Part shown: piece by piece, positions 3,767 through 12,189 of the stretch
Layout of the letters: every line of letters starts with the position of its first letter
Position numbering within the stretch: position 1 is the first letter of the stretch
NCBI GenBank assembly: GCA_018263405.1
Contig: JAANXG010000006.1
Coordinates: 1 to 13,383, forward strand
Length of the DNA: 13,383 bases
Source of the DNA: Gammaproteobacteria bacterium
GTDB taxonomy: Bacteria > Pseudomonadota > Gammaproteobacteria > Arenicellales > JAANXG01
Direction: 5' to 3'
Made by a program: the position numbers and the translations under genes
The notes under the pieces: model-generated
Databases searched by the model: none
What the model was told of the DNA's origin: nothing
What the model saw: only the letters and a program-made list of their open reading frames with translations

Positions 3767-6193
3767 ATGCAAAGTCAAACACGGGTCGTAATTGTCGGTG
3801 GAGGCATACTGGGCTGCGGTCTCCTTTATCACTTGGCTGAAGAGGGCTGGACCGACAGCCTGTTGATCGAGAAAGGGGAGCTGACGTCGGGTTCAACCTG
3901 GCACGCGGCCGGGCAGTGTCCTAGTTTTATTGCCGATTACAACATGGCGAAAATCCACGACTATGGGGTCCGGCTGTACCCGAAGTTGGAGGAACTGACC
4001 GGGCAGTACGTGAGTTGGCACGGGTCCGGCGGTATCCGTTTTGCGACCAAGCCCGCTGAAGTCCAATGGTTTCATCATGTGGCCAGTATCGGCAAACTGA
4101 TTGGTTTTCATTGTGAAGTCATTGATGTTGCCAAGATCAAACAGATCAACCCCTTTGTAAATACGGATGGTGTGCTCGCCGGAGCCTGGACTACCGAAGA
4201 CGGCCATGTCGATCCCGCCGGTTGTTGCAATGCGTTGGCCAAGGGCGCCCGCCGGATGGGCGCCACCATTGTGACCAAGAACCGCGTATTGGATATCAAA
4301 CAACGATCTTCCGGCGAATGGGAGGTTTTTACCGAGCAAGGCAACGTGGTGTGCGAAATGGTGGTGAATGCCGCGGGCTGTTACGCCCGCCGGGTCAGCC
4401 GGATGGTGGGCACGGATATCCCCATCACGAATATGAAGCATACCTATATTGTGACGGATACCGTCCCCGAGTTTATGGATCGCGAAGAGGAAATACCGGT
4501 TATGCGCGATCCTTTTCCTTCCGCCTACTATAGACAGGAGCAAAAATCCGGTTTGATCGGAATCTATGAAACCCGAAACTCGGAGGAATGCTGGACCCAT
4601 CGAGGCGGCCGACCCGACTGGGAGTCCGAAAACGAGTTGTTCGAGGCGGATTTCGACAACCTCGCCGTTTACTTGCAACGTGCCATGGAACGTATGCCGA
4701 TTTGGAGTGAACTCGGCATCAAGCAGGTGATCTGCGGCGCCATCCCCCACACCCCGGATGCCAATCCGTTCCTGGGCCCGGCGGCGGGATTGAAAAACTA
4801 CTGGCATTGCAACGGCGCCTCCATCGGCATTGCCTCCGGTGCGGGCTGCGGCAAGTACTTGGCCCAATGGATGGTGTACGGCGATTCCGAGATCAATATG
4901 TCCGGCGTGGACCCGCGCCGCTTCGGGCAGTATGCACCGGGCGATTACACCAAGGCTAAATCGCATCAAGACTACGAGCACATGTACGCGCTACACCTGC
5001 CCGGAGAGGAGCGTCCGGCGTCCCGTAACACCCGGGTGACGCCGTTGTATGACCGATTACTCGAGCACGGCTGTGTGTATACCGAAGTTAACGGCTGGGA
5101 GCGTCCTAAATGGTTCTCTGTGGACGGCCGTGTAGAAGAGCCCGGATTCCGGCATAACAATGTTTTCGAACTCGTAGCGGAAGAATGCAGGGCGGTGCGG
5201 GAGCGCGTAGGCGTTCTGGATTTATCCAGTTTCGCCAAGTACGAAGTGACCGGCACGGACGCGGAGCAATTCTTGAACCGGGTCAGCGCCAATCGCATGC
5301 CCAAACGCGATGGTGGCATAGCGCTCAGTCATTATCTTTCATCCCGGGGCAGAATTGCCGGCGAGTCCACGATCACCCGCCTTGGCAAAAGCCATTATTA
5401 CATTTTGTCCGGCGCTGGAGCGGAGGATCGGGATATGGATCACTTGACCCGGGGCATCAAATCCGGTGAAGACGTGGTCATTAAGAACGTTACCGGCGAC
5501 TGGGCTGTTCTGGTGGTCGCCGGACCCAAATCTCGGGATATTCTTTCCGGTTTAACGGAATCCGACCTGAGCAACGTTTCTTTTAAATGGCTCACCGCGC
5601 AAGAAATCGATATCGCCAACGTGCCGGTACGCGCCTTGCGGGTCAACTATGTGGGCGAGCTTGGCTGGGAATTGCATTGCCCGATGAGTCGATTGACGGA
5701 GTTGTATGAACAAGTGTGGAGTACCGGACAGTCTCATGGTATCGCCGACTTCGGCGCCTACGCCGTTAATTCTTTGCGCATGGAGAAGGCGTACAAGAGC
5801 TGGAGTACCGAATTGACCAACGAGATCACTATGATCGAAGCCGGCATGGAACGCTTCTTTTCGAGCAAGAAGAGTGATTTTGTGGGCAAAGCATCCACCC
5901 TGAAAGTGAAGGAGCAGGGTATATCGACAAAACTGGTTTATCTCGAGGTCGAGCCCGGAAACTGCGACGTCCAGGGTGGTGAACCGGTATTCGACGGTGA
6001 GCAGGTAATAGGCGTCACCACGTCGGGTGGATATGGGCATTACACGGGCAAAAACCTGGGGTTCGCCTATGTTTCTCCGAACTACGCTGACGACGGTTGT
6101 CACATAGGCCTGGAAATTTTAGGAGAACGGCGCTGGGCCAAAGTGCTCGCAGAACCGGTATGGGACCCGAATAGTGAGCGCTTGAGAGCGTAA
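3767..6193 (+). CDS. Dimethylglycine dehydrogenase-like FAD oxidoreductase with C-terminal GcvT (aminomethyltransferase) domain
   Basis: This 808-residue protein has the DMGDH/sarcosine dehydrogenase architecture. Residues 7-35 form the FAD-binding Rossmann start, with G11-x-G13-xx-G16 and acidic E35. SGSTWHAAG follows, with H46 at the place where mammalian DMGDH attaches FAD covalently. The oxidoreductase and FAO_M parts extend to about residue 430. The rest is a GcvT-like folate-binding domain, with YVGELGWE at 628-635, RMEKAYKSW from 671 and the TTSGGYGHY region near 751. Family enzymes oxidise an N-methyl group of dimethylglycine, sarcosine or a related amine, and the GcvT half transfers the released carbon to tetrahydrofolate. 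Substrate is inferred, not proven; methylglutamate or a choline breakdown product are alternatives. ATG 3767 places the FAD motif at the usual distance from the N-terminus. The gene is divergent from the MttB-family gene and ends only 20 bp before glnE. Confidence 0.92.
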   Translation: MQSQTRVVIVGGGILGCGLLYHLAEEGWTDSLLIEKGELTSGSTWHAAGQCPSFIADYNMAKIHDYGVRLYPKLEELTGQYVSWHGSGGIRFATKPAEVQWFHHVASIGKLIGFHCEVIDVAKIKQINPFVNTDGVLAGAWTTEDGHVDPAGCCNALAKGARRMGATIVTKNRVLDIKQRSSGEWEVFTEQGNVVCEMVVNAAGCYARRVSRMVGTDIPITNMKHTYIVTDTVPEFMDREEEIPVMRDPFPSAYYRQEQKSGLIGIYETRNSEECWTHRGGRPDWESENELFEADFDNLAVYLQRAMERMPIWSELGIKQVICGAIPHTPDANPFLGPAAGLKNYWHCNGASIGIASGAGCGKYLAQWMVYGDSEINMSGVDPRRFGQYAPGDYTKAKSHQDYEHMYALHLPGEERPASRNTRVTPLYDRLLEHGCVYTEVNGWERPKWFSVDGRVEEPGFRHNNVFELVAEECRAVRERVGVLDLSSFAKYEVTGTDAEQFLNRVSANRMPKRDGGIALSHYLSSRGRIAGESTITRLGKSHYYILSGAGAEDRDMDHLTRGIKSGEDVVIKNVTGDWAVLVVAGPKSRDILSGLTESDLSNVSFKWLTAQEIDIANVPVRALRVNYVGELGWELHCPMSRLTELYEQVWSTGQSHGIADFGAYAVNSLRMEKAYKSWSTELTNEITMIEAGMERFFSSKKSDFVGKASTLKVKEQGISTKLVYLEVEPGNCDVQGGEPVFDGEQVIGVTTSGGYGHYTGKNLGFAYVSPNYADDGCHIGLEILGERRWAKVLAEPVWDPNSERLRA

Positions 6194-6213
6194 GGGCGCG
6201 TGCCGCGCAGCAA

Positions 6214-9105
6214 GTGGCGTCCTTCAACCACGCGATGAGCAGCAATACGCCGCAACCGGACTTTTCGACGCTTCCCGATAACCTGCGCGAACACGTCGTG
6301 ACGCACTGGGACACTTATTGCGCCAATGCGCGCCACCGCCTGGCCGCCCGCTCCGTGATCGATGCGCTGCCCCGGGTCTGGGCATGCAGTGAATTCGTGG
6401 CCCGGACCTGCGCGCTGCATCCCGACTTATTACACGAGCTACAGGATTCCGGCGAACTGGCGCGCCGCTACGAGGATGGCGAGCTGAGTCGCCATGTGGC
6501 CAGTCTCGCGCAAGACATCGACTCCGAACAGGATCTTTATCGCGTTTTGAGACGGCTTCGCCAACGCCAGGCGATCCGCATCGCCTGGCGGGACTTGGCC
6601 GGCTGGGCGGACCTCGATGAAGTGATGTCGACGCTGTCGGAGCTGGCCAATGGCTGCATTCAATTGGCCTTGATCACACTCTACGATCTCGCCTGCACGC
6701 AGCGCGGCACACCCTGTGACGAACACGACCAAAGGGTGGACTTGAGCGCCCTGGCCCTGGGGAAGCTCGGCGGACGCGAACTGAATTTTTCCTCGGACAT
6801 CGACCTGATTTTCGCCTACCGCGCCGAGGGGCATACCGATTCCGCGCAACCGCTTTCCAACCGCGAGTTTTTCACCAAGCTCTGCACCCGGTTGATCAAT
6901 GTCCTGGATCACATCACCGAAGACGGCTACGTGTTTCGCGTGGACATGCGCCTGCGCCCCAACGGCGGCAGCGGCCCGATCGTCCTGTCCTTCGATGCAA
7001 CGATTCAGTACTACCAGGTACACGGCCGCGACTGGGAACGCTACGCCCTAGTCAAGGCCCGCGCCGTGGGCGGAGATAAAGCCGCCGGAGAATGGCTGTT
7101 GGAGCAGCTCAAACCCTTCGTTTATCGAAAGTATCTCGATTACGGGGCCATCCAGGCAATCCGCGACATGAAGCGGATGATCGACCGGGAGGTGCAACGC
7201 AAGCGCGGCGAAGGCGACATCAAACTCGGGCGCGGCGGCATCCGGGAAATCGAATTCATCGTTCAGAGCCTGCAGTTGATCCGCGGCGGCCGCGAGCTGC
7301 GCCTGCAGACCAATCGGATCCACACAGCCCTGCAACAGATCGCCTGGGTCGGGGCGTTGGCGGGCGATACCGTTGCAACACTCAAAGCATGCTACCGGTT
7401 CCTGCGCAACCTGGAACACCGGCTACAGATGCTGGCGGACGAACAGATCCACGTGCTGCCCAAAGAGACTCTGAATCGCGCCCGCCTCGTCCTCGCCATG
7501 AACCAAGCGGACTGGCCCGGTTTCGAACGGGCCCTACAGCAGGTCAAGGACCGGGTGCACGACCATTTCCAGCGCATCCTTAGCGAAAAACCGCCGTCCA
7601 GCGACACGCTCAACACGCTGACAGATGTGTGGTCAGCCCGCATCGATCGCGACGCCGCCCTGCCACTGCTGCGGGCGACCGGCTACGAGGATCCGGCATC
7701 CACGTTCGAGCTCATCCAGCAGTTGCGACAGGGCAAGTCCTACCATTCCCACTCGACGGTAGGCCGCGAGCGGCTCGACCGATTGATGCCCGCCATGATT
7801 CAGTTAGCCGGTCGCACCGACCAACCCCATGAAACCTTGTCGCGACTGACCCGGTTTGTCGAAGCCGTTGGACGGCGGTCCGCCTACCTGATTCTATTGA
7901 TCGAAAACCCGCAGGCCCTGGAGCAGCTGATCCGACTGTGTAGCGCCAGCGCCTGGGTAAGCAACTGGATCAGCAGATATCCATTGCTCCTGGAAGAGCT
8001 ACTCGGTCCCATTATCAAAACGCCGGAGTCCTTCGAACAACAACTCGATGATGAAGCGTATCAACGGCTACAGCCCCTGGATCCCGGAGATATCGAAGCG
8101 CACATGGAAGCGTTTCGCGAAATCCACCATGCGCAAGTGCTGCGCATCGCCGCCGCAGATATATTCGGTGCTATTGATCGCACGCAGGTAGCGGGGCGTC
8201 TGTGTCTGGTGGCCGAAAAACTGTTGGATGCCGCGGCCGACTACTGCCAGAAAGAGCTGAGCCCCGGCTTGGGAACACCCATACCCGATAAACCCGAGCA
8301 GCCAGCCGAGTTCGGAATCGTGGGGTACGGAAAGCTCGGCGGCCACGAGCTCGGCTACAACTCGGATATCGACCTGGTATTCATGCATCACGGCTGCAAC
8401 CCGATATCCACGACTTCCGGCGGGCAACGATCCGTCACCAACGAACAATACTTCGCCCGATTGACGCAACGCATTACCCATGTGATTACCACCCGCACAC
8501 CGTCCGGTGTCGTTTACGAAATCGACTACCGGCTGCGGCCGAGCGGGGGCTCCGGCCCACTGGTCACCTCGCTCGGCGCCTTCGAAAACTACCAGACAGA
8601 GCGTGCCTGGACTTGGGAACACCAGGCGCTCGTGCGTGCCCGAGTGGTCAGCGGACCGCAGAGGCTGGTGGACGCCTTCGAACAGGTGCGCCGGGAAGTG
8701 ATCTGTACGCCGCGGGTACCTGAAAAACTACGCGGCGACGTACAGAAAATGCGGAATAAAATGCGTTCGACCAACGACCACGGCAGCAAAGACCGGCTCG
8801 ATCTGAAGCAATGCGCGGGCGGAATCATTGACATTGAGTTCATAGTTCAATATTACGTACTTCGGTACGCATACGAGTGTCCCTCGCTTAGCGAGCCACG
8901 CAACACGCTCGAACTTGTCCGCGTAATCGCGGAGCTGGCTCTGATGACGCGGGATGAATCGATGCAGCTGAACAACGCTTATCGGCGTTACCTGGATGCA
9001 GACCACGGACACAAATTATCCGAACAGGAACTGTTGATCGACAAGCACGAGCTGCGCGGCGAACTCCGGTGCGTGTCGGATATCTGGAACCGTATTTTCG
9101 TTTAA
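6214..9105 (+). CDS. glnE: Bifunctional glutamine synthetase adenylyltransferase / adenylyl-removing enzyme
   Basis: GlnE attaches and removes AMP on glutamine synthetase in response to PII signalling, tuning nitrogen assimilation in the cytoplasm. The 963-residue length fits the family (about 946 in E. coli). Both nucleotidyltransferase halves are intact. The N-terminal adenylyl-removase half has GKLGGRELNFSSDIDLIF at about 183-200, with metal-binding D195 and D197. The C-terminal adenylyltransferase half has GYGKLGGHELGYNSDIDLVF at about 704-723, with D718 and D720. Each is followed by its LRPxGGSGP motif. The start is ambiguous: GTG at 6214 (MASFNHAMSS...) or ATG at 6235, neither with a good Shine-Dalgarno. 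The gene begins 20 bp after the DMGDH-like gene and precedes ilvE by 41 bp, the latter being its usual neighbour in Pseudomonas-like genomes. Read-through from the amine gene would influence its expression unless a promoter lies inside that gene. Confidence 0.98.
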   Translation: MASFNHAMSSNTPQPDFSTLPDNLREHVVTHWDTYCANARHRLAARSVIDALPRVWACSEFVARTCALHPDLLHELQDSGELARRYEDGELSRHVASLAQDIDSEQDLYRVLRRLRQRQAIRIAWRDLAGWADLDEVMSTLSELANGCIQLALITLYDLACTQRGTPCDEHDQRVDLSALALGKLGGRELNFSSDIDLIFAYRAEGHTDSAQPLSNREFFTKLCTRLINVLDHITEDGYVFRVDMRLRPNGGSGPIVLSFDATIQYYQVHGRDWERYALVKARAVGGDKAAGEWLLEQLKPFVYRKYLDYGAIQAIRDMKRMIDREVQRKRGEGDIKLGRGGIREIEFIVQSLQLIRGGRELRLQTNRIHTALQQIAWVGALAGDTVATLKACYRFLRNLEHRLQMLADEQIHVLPKETLNRARLVLAMNQADWPGFERALQQVKDRVHDHFQRILSEKPPSSDTLNTLTDVWSARIDRDAALPLLRATGYEDPASTFELIQQLRQGKSYHSHSTVGRERLDRLMPAMIQLAGRTDQPHETLSRLTRFVEAVGRRSAYLILLIENPQALEQLIRLCSASAWVSNWISRYPLLLEELLGPIIKTPESFEQQLDDEAYQRLQPLDPGDIEAHMEAFREIHHAQVLRIAAADIFGAIDRTQVAGRLCLVAEKLLDAAADYCQKELSPGLGTPIPDKPEQPAEFGIVGYGKLGGHELGYNSDIDLVFMHHGCNPISTTSGGQRSVTNEQYFARLTQRITHVITTRTPSGVVYEIDYRLRPSGGSGPLVTSLGAFENYQTERAWTWEHQALVRARVVSGPQRLVDAFEQVRREVICTPRVPEKLRGDVQKMRNKMRSTNDHGSKDRLDLKQCAGGIIDIEFIVQYYVLRYAYECPSLSEPRNTLELVRVIAELALMTRDESMQLNNAYRRYLDADHGHKLSEQELLIDKHELRGELRCVSDIWNRIFV

Positions 9106-9146
9106 ACAGGGTATAAGCCCGTATATATCGCAGGAGATCGAATACC

Positions 9147-10067
9147 ATGTCATTCGCAGATCGCGACGGCGTCATCTGGATGGACGGCGAACTCGTCCCC
9201 TGGCGGGAAGCGACTGTTCATGTACTCACCCACACCTTGCATTACGGCGTGGGCGTTTTCGAGGGCGTGCGCGCGTACCGGACCGAAAAGGGGGCAGCGA
9301 TCTTTCGCCTGGCCGAGCATACGGCCCGTTTCTTTCGCTCCGCGCGGATTATGAATATGAAAATCCCTTTCGACAAGGAAGTTTTGAATGAAGCGCAGAA
9401 AACGGTCGTCCGCGACAATGGGTTAACCGAAGCCTATATCCGCCCCGTCGCATTCTATGGCTCGGAGGGCATGGGTTTGCATGCCCGCAATCTCAAGACC
9501 CACGTCGCGGTAGCCTCCTGGGAGTGGGGCGCGTACCTGGGCGACGAAGGCCTGAACCAGGGCATTCGCGTCAAGACGTCGTCGTTCAGCCGGCACCATG
9601 TAAACAGCACTATGTGTAAGGCGAAGGCTAACGGCCATTACTACAACTCCATCCTCGCGTTGGAGGAAGCGCTGGCGGCGGGCTGTGATGAAGCGCTGCT
9701 TCTGGACACCGAGGGCTATGTTGCCGAAGGCAGTGGCGAAAACATATTTATCGTGCGCGACGGCGAGGTCCTGACGCCGGAACTCACCAGCGCTCTGGAA
9801 GGCATTACGCGTGACACCGTAGTAACGCTTTTAAGGGAACTCGGTCTGGAAGTCCGTGATAAACGCATGACACGCGACGAGGTATACCTGGCCGACGAGG
9901 CGTTTTTCTGTGGCACGGCTGCCGAAATTACACCGATCCGGGAACTCGACGGCCGACCCGTCGGAGAGGGAACGCGCGGTCCGGTCACCGAGCAGGTGCA
10001 ATCCCTGTACTTCGATCAGGTCAAGGGTAAGCGGGAAGAGCACCCGGAGTGGCTGGTTTACGTTTAG
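9147..10067 (+). CDS. ilvE: Branched-chain amino acid aminotransferase
   Basis: This PLP-dependent fold-type IV aminotransferase catalyses the last step of valine, leucine and isoleucine synthesis and the first step of their breakdown, with 2-oxoglutarate/glutamate as partner. It has 306 residues, the usual length. Visible landmarks are the N-terminal VHVLTHTLHYGVGVFEGVRAY segment, R98-centred YIRPVAFYG, the catalytic lysine K160 in KAKANGHYYNS, EGSGENIFIV, LEGITRDTV and the FFCGTAAEITPI loop. The start is supported by AGGAG at 9132-9136, ten bases before the ATG. This is the clearest Shine-Dalgarno in the window. The 41-bp gap after glnE contains TATAAG and TATATA stretches but no matching -35 at good spacing, so I do not call a promoter. 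Confidence 0.98.
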   Translation: MSFADRDGVIWMDGELVPWREATVHVLTHTLHYGVGVFEGVRAYRTEKGAAIFRLAEHTARFFRSARIMNMKIPFDKEVLNEAQKTVVRDNGLTEAYIRPVAFYGSEGMGLHARNLKTHVAVASWEWGAYLGDEGLNQGIRVKTSSFSRHHVNSTMCKAKANGHYYNSILALEEALAAGCDEALLLDTEGYVAEGSGENIFIVRDGEVLTPELTSALEGITRDTVVTLLRELGLEVRDKRMTRDEVYLADEAFFCGTAAEITPIRELDGRPVGEGTRGPVTEQVQSLYFDQVKGKREEHPEWLVYV

Positions 10068-10112
10068 CGGAACGCCCCAATCGCCGTTGGCGGGGATAAA
10101 AGGCCGCGCGGC

Positions 10113-11144
10113 ATGAAATTACTGGTAGTCAAAACCAGTTCATTTGGCGACATCGTTCACGCCTTCCCGGCACTTACCGACGCGTGGCGCCTTGTCGATG
10201 GCCTGATCTGCGACTGGCTGGTGGAGGACGCCTTCGCGTCGATGCCGGCGTGGCATCCCGCGGTACGCAAAGTGATCCCCGTGTCCATGCGCGGCTGGCG
10301 CCGTGCGCCCTGGCTGCATCACGCACCGGCAATCCGGCGCTTCATCCAACGCCTGCGCCACGAGCACTACGACCTCGTGTTGGACGCGCAGGGACTTTTG
10401 AAAAGCGCGGTCCTGTCCCGCTGTGCCCGGGGCCGGCGGACCGGTTTCGCTACTCAAAACGCGCGCGAACCCCTCGCCGCGCGGCTGTACGACGACACCG
10501 TGGAGGTCGGCCCGGACCGGCACGCGGTAGACAGAAACCGCCTCCTGTTTGCCGGCGCTTTGAATTATGCCCTCCCCGAGGACATGGCGTACGGGCTGCG
10601 GCTTCCCGCCGTGCACAACGATGACGAGCCCGCCGCCTGCCCCGACCCGTACCTGGTTTTCATACCCGGCACCACCTGGCCCAGCAAACGATGGCCGATG
10701 CCGTACTGGCGGGCATTGACGCAACTCGCCGCTAACGCCGGGTGGCGCGTGCGCATTGTGTCCGGCTCGCTCGACGAGCGGGATACCGCCGGGCGGATCA
10801 GTATGGGCATTGAAAACGCCGATCCAGCGCCCTGGTTATCCATCGACAATCTAGCGCATATGCTGCGCGGCGCCCGCGCTGTCGTGTCCGTGGATTCGGG
10901 CCCCGGACACCTGGCCGCGGCGGTGGGCACGCCCGGCGTATCCATTTATGGCGCGACGGACCCGGCGTTGACCGGCACCAGAGGTTCCGGTCAACTGCAT
11001 CTGCGTGCGGACTTTGAGTGCGCGCCGTGTCGGCGCCGGCGCTGCCGGTTTGCCGACACCGGCCGGATACATCCCGATTGCTATGCGAGCGTGCCCCCAG
11101 TACAGGTCTGGCGTACACTCCATGGGCTCATCCAGGAACACTGA
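10113..11144 (+). CDS. waaC: Lipopolysaccharide heptosyltransferase I
   Basis: WaaC adds the first L-glycero-D-manno-heptose to Kdo2-lipid A at the cytoplasmic face of the inner membrane, starting the inner LPS core. The 343-residue GT-B (GT9 family) protein opens with MKLLVVKTSSFGDIVHAFPALTDA and continues with DWLVEDAFASMPAWHPAV, closely matching E. coli WaaC. The residues described as functionally important in E. coli WaaC fall at identical positions: D13, K192 (SKRW), E222 (SLDER) and D261 (VDSGPGHLAAA). The C-terminal CAPCRRRRC...HPDC cysteine cluster is also seen in related heptosyltransferases. AAGG lies nine bases before the ATG. The gene follows ilvE by 45 bp, a gap that can form a bulged hairpin (about 10072-10096) without a T-run. 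The stop is 9 bp before galE. waaF, which often accompanies waaC here, is not in the window. Confidence 0.97.
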   Translation: MKLLVVKTSSFGDIVHAFPALTDAWRLVDGLICDWLVEDAFASMPAWHPAVRKVIPVSMRGWRRAPWLHHAPAIRRFIQRLRHEHYDLVLDAQGLLKSAVLSRCARGRRTGFATQNAREPLAARLYDDTVEVGPDRHAVDRNRLLFAGALNYALPEDMAYGLRLPAVHNDDEPAACPDPYLVFIPGTTWPSKRWPMPYWRALTQLAANAGWRVRIVSGSLDERDTAGRISMGIENADPAPWLSIDNLAHMLRGARAVVSVDSGPGHLAAAVGTPGVSIYGATDPALTGTRGSGQLHLRADFECAPCRRRRCRFADTGRIHPDCYASVPPVQVWRTLHGLIQEH

Positions 11145-11153
11145 ACGAGCATA

Positions 11154-12182
11154 ATGAGTGCCACTGTTCTGGTCACCGGCGGCGCAGGTTATATCGGCTC
11201 CCACACGACCCGGCAACTCGTACAAGCCGGCTTTGACCTGATTGTGGTCGACAATTTATATTCCGGTCACTCATGGGCGGTGGACCCTGCGGCACGCCTG
11301 TTCGAGTTGGACGCCGGCGATGCCGCCACCATCGGAAAAATTCTCCGCGCCCACGCACCGATTGCCGCGGTCATTCATTTCGCGGGATATATCGTCGTGC
11401 CGGAATCGGTCAGCGATCCCATCAAGTACTATCGCAACAACCCGATCGCTTCCACCAATCTCATACAGGCCTGCCGGGAAAACGGCGTACAGCATTTCCT
11501 GTTTTCATCGAGCGCCGCCGTTTACGGGCAACCGGAGCACGTACCGATCACCGAGCAAGCCACCACCGCACCGATCAACCCTTACGGGCGCGGCAAACTG
11601 ATTACCGAGTGGACCCTGGCGGACGTGGCACACACTACCCAAATCAACAAGGGTGGCGACGACAGGTTCGAGTACATGGCGCTTCGCTATTTCAACGTCG
11701 CGGGGGCGTCACCCGACGCCGCTTTGGGGCAGGCAACACCCGAAGCCACGCATCTCGTCAAAGTAGCCTGTGAAGCGGCCTGCGGTAAACGCAATGCGGT
11801 CCAGATATTCGGCGTGGATTATCCGACGCCGGACGGCACTTGCGTCCGTGACTACATACACGTCGAGGACCTCGCCGCCGCTCACGTCCTGGGCTTGAAG
11901 TATCTATTGGACGGAGGAACGTCCACGGTGCTCAACTGCGGATACGGACATGGCTTCAGCGTCCGTGAAGTGATCGACACGGTTCAGCGCGTCAGCGATG
12001 TGCCGTTCCCGGTCGTGGAAACCGGACGCCGCTCCGGCGATCCCGCGCAACTGGTAGCCGACAATGCACGAATCAAACAGCAGTTGGGCTGGTCGCCCCA
12101 ATACGATGACCTGGAATTAATCTGCCGAACGGCGTTTATGTGGGAACAGAAGCTGGCGGCCCGGATTTCCCGTACGGGTTGA
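11154..12182 (+). CDS. galE: UDP-glucose 4-epimerase
   Basis: GalE interconverts UDP-glucose and UDP-galactose with tightly bound NAD, supplying galactose units for LPS core and other surface sugars. The 342-residue protein is an extended short-chain dehydrogenase. It has the NAD motif GGAGYIGSH near residues 9-17, the FSSSAAVYG segment with catalytic S120, and Y144-x-x-x-K148 in PYGRGK. YFNVAGASPD, DGTCVRDYIHVEDLAAAH, YGHGFSVREV and the C-terminal RRSGDPAQLVAD follow, all typical of GalE. The start ATG lies 9 bp after the waaC stop with only a weak GAG ahead, suggesting co-transcription or translational coupling. Placement between waaC and waaG points to a role in making the LPS core, although a related UDP-sugar such as UDP-GalNAc cannot be excluded. 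Confidence 0.95.
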   Translation: MSATVLVTGGAGYIGSHTTRQLVQAGFDLIVVDNLYSGHSWAVDPAARLFELDAGDAATIGKILRAHAPIAAVIHFAGYIVVPESVSDPIKYYRNNPIASTNLIQACRENGVQHFLFSSSAAVYGQPEHVPITEQATTAPINPYGRGKLITEWTLADVAHTTQINKGGDDRFEYMALRYFNVAGASPDAALGQATPEATHLVKVACEAACGKRNAVQIFGVDYPTPDGTCVRDYIHVEDLAAAHVLGLKYLLDGGTSTVLNCGYGHGFSVREVIDTVQRVSDVPFPVVETGRRSGDPAQLVADNARIKQQLGWSPQYDDLELICRTAFMWEQKLAARISRTG

Positions 12183-12189
12183 CCCCGCC

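Noticed and set aside
3893..4981. 362-codon open frame antisense to the DMGDH-like gene
   Set aside because: Long antisense frames are common in G+C-rich genes. The sense strand encodes an unmistakable flavoprotein and the antisense peptide shows no domain.
5552..6103. 183-codon antisense frame over the GcvT part of the DMGDH-like gene
   Set aside because: It is a shadow of the sense gene, and no family features are visible.
9106..9146. TATAAG/TATATA boxes as an ilvE promoter
   Set aside because: No -35-like hexamer sits at 16-18 bp, and the short gap after glnE fits co-transcription.
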